A DNA stretch of 64,000 nt from Gracilariopsis chorda (taxonomy: Eukaryota > Rhodophyta > Florideophyceae > Gracilariales > Gracilariaceae): the NCBI GenBank assembly GCA_003194525.1, contig NBIV01000019.1, forward strand, positions 62,001-126,000, written 5' to 3'. Under the pieces are notes generated by a model. That model had not been told where the DNA came from. It ran no database searches and was given only the letters and a program-made list of their open reading frames with translations. Positions within the stretch are counted from its first letter, which is position 1. Every line of letters begins with the position of its first letter. The translations under genes and the position numbers were made by a program. Shown here piece after piece: positions 60,312 to 64,000 of the stretch.

Positions 60312-61664
60312 GTGGTCAATGCAAACTATGCCGAGGATTTCTTCTACCATGCTTACATCAACGGTATCGAGGTCGCATTCCATCTTGATCCTGGTGCTTT
60401 GCATGCGTTCATGTCCCTGGAGGCCACTAAGCACTGCAATCTGCTCCTGAAACCTTCTACATGCACGCAAGCCCAGCTCGGTGACCACAGTATGGTGCCC
60501 GTGCTCTACGAAGCTTCCGCGCAAGTCAATCTTCATGATACCAAATCCTCACTATCCGTATACATCATTGATATGAACCAGGAGCATGAAGATGTTCCTC
60601 TCATAACCATCGGGCGTGAATGGCTCAGCAAGCTAAACCCGCATGTAAACTGGAAGACTCATACCATGACCATCGCGCGCGCAAAAGGTTCGAAAGCTAA
60701 TTTGTTTCCCCGGCAAAGTAGTTTGGTGTCTCTCCGCTCGAAGCCGCCCTTCATCAAGTCGATTACGTTCAAACGTCTGCGCAAGCTCGTAAAACAACGA
60801 GCGTGTGAACTTTTTGCTCTCCGGATACAGCCTTCAACTGCTGTGGACTGTCACCCGGAACTTGCCGCAGTTGTTGATGAATTCAAAGACATCTTCAGGG
60901 AAGAGCTTCCGTACGTGGTTCCGCCACGCCGAGAAAATGACTTTGAGATCAACCTCAAACAAGACGAGCCGCCCCCTGTCCGTCCGGTGATTCGTCTATC
61001 CAATGAGGAACTTCGACTGCTTCGAAATATCTTGGATGTGCTTCTACGCAAGGGACTCATTCGGCCCTCTTCGTCTCCCTTTGGTGCACCTGTGTTTTTT
61101 TGTGAGAAAGAAGAGCCGCCAGCTACGAATGCTATGCAACTTACGTGCCTTGAACTGCATATCATACCTGATTTAACACAGCTACCTCTCATTGACGAGG
61201 CCCTCGACCAGGTAGCTGGTGTCCAGATCTTCTCCCAGATAAACTTGGTGGAAGCATACCACAAAATGTTACTTCGTGACGAAGATTGTCACAAAACCGC
61301 AATACATAGGCAGTTTGGCTCTTTCGAATGTAAAGTTCTATGCTTCGGTCTCACGAACGCTGCAGCCGCCGTCTTTAGCCTGATCGCCTCGGCATTGAAA
61401 GACCTCAACGAAGAATGTCTGGTGCTGTATATTGACGATATATTGGTATACAGTAAGTCGATATCTGAACACAAAGAGCATAAAAGAAGAGTATTCACCG
61501 CGTTACGAAGGTTCAATTTCTACGCTAAGCTCAGCAATTGTGCTTTTGGTGTGAAGGAAGTAGACTTCTTAGGCTTCCATTTTTCGGATGAAGGCGTTTC
61601 TACGCAAGGAAAACTAACCGCTGCTATCAACGAATGGCCCACTCCGACAAATATTCGTCATGTC
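60312..61664 (+). pseudogene. pol: Element I protease and reverse transcriptase
   Basis: About 451 codons. Protease: FHLDPGALHAFMSLEATKHC (D-P-G-A instead of D-S-G-A), then ITIGREWLSKLNPHVNW. RT: ENDFEINLKQDEPPPVRPVI, LIRPSSSPFGAPVFF, then a disturbed stretch (CEKEEPPATNAM in place of the conserved KKNGDLRMCVDYR-type motif), FSQINLVEAYHKML, FGLTNAAAAVFSLI and the intact YIDDILVYSKS. It overlaps the gag frame and ends with TAG at 61665-61667 (RHV, stop, QFVGLMNFYRRFV). Confidence 0.9.
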
Positions 61665-61673
61665 TAGCAGTTC

Positions 61674-62126
61674 GTGGGCCTCATGAACTTTTACCGTCGC
61701 TTTGTGAAGGATTACGCTCATATCCTCCAACCATTTACAGACCTTCTTCGGTCTAGGGTATTTAAATGGACAGCTTCTCAGGATTCAGCATTCCAGTTTA
61801 TCAAGGCTGCTCTATCTTGTGCCCCCGTCTTGACACATATCTCACCCGACAGAACGTTGGTGCTCACAACTGACGCGTCGAAATACGCAGTCGGCTCCAT
61901 GCTGTCACAGGATGAGCGCCCAATCGCTTTTCTTTCCCACCGTCTCTCGGAGACCGAATCTCATTGGGACACGGGAGATCAGGAACTACTCGTTGTTATG
62001 ATTGCTCTACGTACTTGGGCGCCCTACCTTCGTGGTCGCCAATTTATACTACGCACTGACCATGATCCTATTCGATACATAATGCCGCACGCATTTGCGC
62101 GGATACAGCAGGCGTTGCGCATTTGA
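61674..62126 (+). pseudogene. pol: Element I RNase H, truncated
   Basis: In frame with RT after the TAG: LMNFYRRFVKDYAHILQPFT, LTTDASKYAVGSML, FLSHRLSETESHWDTGDQEL, ILRTDHDPIRYI. Similarity to D ends there (about 62082); the last 15 codons are unrelated sequence. Confidence 0.9.
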
Positions 62127-63017
62127 ACCGACGCTTTCATGAAAGCGCGCAATTAATGGCCGTAATATTCAACAAACATATTATATCACGACAAGTCTCT
62201 CCTATTGCATGGTGCTAACGGGGCGGCACATAAGTGATAGAAAGCAGCATGTTATCTCCCCTTATGCTATCATTGCCTGCCAGGAAGTGCGCATTTTTCT
62301 ACAGGCCTCTCCGAGCACTAAATGTATTGACTGTCGTTTAAATTAGCATCTTGATTTCAGCAGAGTCAATGAGGCTATAAAGCTTCAGGTACAAACAACC
62401 ATACTTGATACAGACCCTATTCTGCACATCAACAGAATACTATTGCAACCTTTGTTTGGGTTATATACATCTGTCTCTCATGCCCACAGTCACACCCTGT
62501 CAGTGCGTTTGTAATCCTATGTCTTGCAGCGAACCGGACTTATTGACTTTGAACAGGCCTCTGGTTCTTCCAGGTTCTATTCAAAACAGGCCAAACGAAA
62601 GTGTGAAGTTCAAAGAAGCGTTTAAAAAATCATTGTTTCACTATAGACATGAAGTTTTAAAGCACTCAGAAGAGATGAACGACTACACCTTTTCTATTGG
62701 GGGGTGCAATCATTATACAATTCCACCGGTTTACGTGATTAGAAACGGTTATTGGACGCTAAGATCGGGGCATACGTTGAGTATATCATCGGTTTTGGAG
62801 TCGATGTCATCGTTCAACGGTAACTGCTTGAACAGTGTACAAGCATTACTCAAAGTAGGATCATTGCTTCGACGGTTGTCGCATGGCTGACCGCAATTTC
62901 GTGAGCATACAAATGAAACCTCCAAAGTTTTTTGATTCAAATCTAATCGGGATGGAATAACAACGGACTTGCATAGTGAGTTCGGCGGACAGCTACATAG
63001 AAGAGAATTGGAGTCAG
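62083..63017. other. Non-element sequence between I and the repeat gene
   Basis: No transposon similarity recognised. It contains one plus-strand ORF (62405-62890), described separately, and otherwise nothing I can name. Confidence 0.4.
62405..62890 (+). CDS. Unknown ORF, possibly host
   Basis: 161 codons. A more likely start is the ATG at residue 26 (MPTVTPCQCVCNPMSCSEPD). The N-terminal part is Cys-rich; the rest (VKFKEAFKKSLFHYRHEVLK, YTFSIGGCNHYTIPPVYVIR, GYWTLRSGHTLSISSVLESM) has balanced composition without low complexity. No family recognised. It could be an exon, a short gene or chance; it is the best candidate for non-transposon protein outside 63018-64000. Confidence 0.35.
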   Translation: MIQTLFCTSTEYYCNLCLGYIHLSLMPTVTPCQCVCNPMSCSEPDLLTLNRPLVLPGSIQNRPNESVKFKEAFKKSLFHYRHEVLKHSEEMNDYTFSIGGCNHYTIPPVYVIRNGYWTLRSGHTLSISSVLESMSSFNGNCLNSVQALLKVGSLLRRLSHG

Positions 63018-64000
63018 TTAACAAAAGCAGTTAAAACAGAATTGAAACAAAAGCTGCACATACCATTTGAATTCATTAGGAAGTCCATTTTCTTCGCATA
63101 ACTTGTCGCCACCATTCTCACATGGGTTACAGTCTGCATCATTAGTCGTAATATCGGGCTCACAGTTGGGGACTCCATTATCAGTTATTCCCATGCATAT
63201 GAAGCATTTGGGACAGACACATGATGACGGAGACGGTGAGCTTGACATAGACGGGATTGGAGAATTTGAAATTGACGGGACTGAAGAACTTGACATGGAT
63301 GGGATTGGAGAGCTTGACATCGACGGAACGGGAGAAATCGACATGGACGGGATTGGGGAACTCGACATGGACGGGATTGGAGAGCTTGGCATCGACGGAA
63401 CGGGAGAAATCGACATGGACGGGATTGGTGAACTCGACATGGACGGGATTGGAGAGCTTGACATCGACGGAACGGGAGAAATCGACATGGACGGGATTGG
63501 GGAACTCGACATGGACGGGATTGGGGAACTCGACATGGACGGGATTGGAGAGCTTGGCATCGACGGAACGGGAGAAATCGACATGGACGGGATTGGGGAA
63601 CTCGACATGGACGGGATTGGAGAGCTTGGCATCGACGGAACGGGAGAAATCGACATGGACGGGATTGGGGAACTCGACATGGACGGGATTGGAGAGCTTG
63701 GCATCGACGGAACGGGAGAAATCGACATGGACGGGATTGGGAACTCGACATGGACGGGATTGGAGAGCTTGCATCGACGGAACGGGAGAAATCGACATGG
63801 ACGGGATTGGGGAACTCGACATGGACGAGAAATCGACATGGACGGGATTGGAGAGCTTGGCATCGACGGAACGGGAGAAATCGACATGGACGGGATTGGG
63901 GAACTCGACATGGACGGGATTGGAGAGCTTGGCATCGACGGAACGGGAGAAATCGACATGGACGGGATTGGGGAACTCGACATGGACGGGATTGGAGAGC
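63018..64000 (-). CDS. Ser/Pro-repeat protein with Cys-rich C terminus, 5' end outside the window
   Basis: Open from the window edge to the stop at 63018. The visible part is about 250 residues of an 8-residue repeat of the form M-(S/P)-(S/I)-S-P-(I/V)-P-S, then SSCVCPKCFICMGITDNG, a Cys-rich segment (NCEPD, DCNPCENGGDKLCEENG) and a hydrophobic, Cys-rich end (LLFQFCFNCFC). Such Ser/Pro repeats with Cys-rich ends are typical of secreted or wall proteins, but no named family is recognised. Three indels in the repeats (two of 1 bp, one of 31 bp, 63740-63828) move the frame out and back. Confidence 0.6.
   Translation of the reverse strand, partial: SPIPSMSSSPIPSMSISPVPSMPSSPIPSMSSSPIPSMSISPVPSMPSSPIPSMSISRPCRVPQSRPCRFLPFRRCKLSNPVHVEFPIPSMSISPVPSMPSSPIPSMSSSPIPSMSISPVPSMPSSPIPSMSSSPIPSMSISPVPSMPSSPIPSMSSSPIPSMSSSPIPSMSISPVPSMSSSPIPSMSSSPIPSMSISPVPSMPSSPIPSMSSSPIPSMSISPVPSMSSSPIPSMSSSSVPSISNSPIPSMSSSPSPSSCVCPKCFICMGITDNGVPNCEPDITTNDADCNPCENGGDKLCEENGLPNEFKWYVQLLFQFCFNCFC
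63226..64000 (-). repeat. Coding minisatellite: 24-bp units in 72-bp triplets
   Basis: About 32 units of 24 bp. Three unit types follow one another (plus strand ATGGACGGGATTGGGGAACT, ATGGACGGGATTGGAGAGCT, ATCGACGGAACGGGAGAAAT, each plus four bases), giving a 72-bp period. Units near 63226-63300 are more diverged, the rest nearly identical, which points to recent expansion. The array continues to the window edge. Confidence 0.95.

Larger units (their letters stand above)
58700..62082 (+). mobile_element. Element I: Ty3/gypsy element, truncated in RNase H
   Basis: 5' LTR 58700-58903, primer site, gag and pol on the plus strand. It is inserted in G's 5' LTR. Related to D (shared zinc knuckle form, RT sequence, primer site). 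The coding similarity stops abruptly in RNase H near 62082 and no 3' LTR is seen. Confidence 0.85.

Noticed and set aside
60009..60536. Minus-strand ORF over I gag/pol
   Set aside because: No motif; the plus strand carries zinc knuckle and protease here.
63226..64000. Regular 24-bp repeats as a CRISPR array
   Set aside because: Units are contiguous without unique spacers, and the window is eukaryotic.

Overview
The window is a eukaryotic, repeat-dominated segment: almost every recognisable reading frame belongs to a transposable element. I see LTR retrotransposons of the Ty3/gypsy type (mostly chromodomain-bearing chromoviruses) and the Ty1/copia type, one intact pogo-like DNA transposon, one probable MITE, a solo LTR, and at the right edge a Ser/Pro-repeat protein gene that may be a host gene. 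No bacterial operon, rRNA or tRNA gene was seen. The organism cannot be fixed from this alone; a compact-genome alga with nested LTR elements (a florideophyte red alga, for example) fits best, and that is inference.

Left half (1-41.5 kb). Gy1 (1-8952, minus strand) is a GC-rich chromovirus with 5' LTR, primer site, gag and pol; its 3' LTR lies outside the window. It sits inside element A (plus strand, old), whose gag/protease runs to 10327 and resumes at 29740. The 19.4 kb between is element B, delimited by TGTAGC...GCTACA ends and a TTATC duplication on both sides. B's left LTR is 10328-11766. Its right LTR is broken by two later insertions with their own LTRs and target duplications: copia element C (19183-23831) and chromovirus D (24468-29421). 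A Gy1-family solo LTR (18162-18991) and a MITE (about 15590-16208) also lie within B. After A's pol there are unassigned, mostly minus-strand coding remnants (34.8-36.5 kb), then a second old copy of the A family, J, in inverted orientation (about 37.1-41.5 kb).

Right half (42-64 kb). E (42240-46873, minus) is an intact copia with one 1388-codon frame, LTRs, an ATCTC duplication and a half-tRNA(iMet) primer site. Next to it is G (46897-58699), an older relative of E broken by a pogo-like transposon (47869-50063, flanked by TA), by chromovirus H (52845-57851, GTGGG duplication), and at its 5' LTR by gypsy element I (58700 to about 62082, plus strand). The last kilobase holds a 24-bp/72-bp coding minisatellite.

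Most interesting: Gy1 is studded over coding and non-coding parts with short perfect hairpins, and its two LTR copies differ preferentially in loops while stems stay paired. Three related elements (Gy1, A, B) each have antisense coding sequence downstream of pol; the A and B versions share a similarly spaced pair of motifs. I could not run any search or fold; these rest on reading the sequence.
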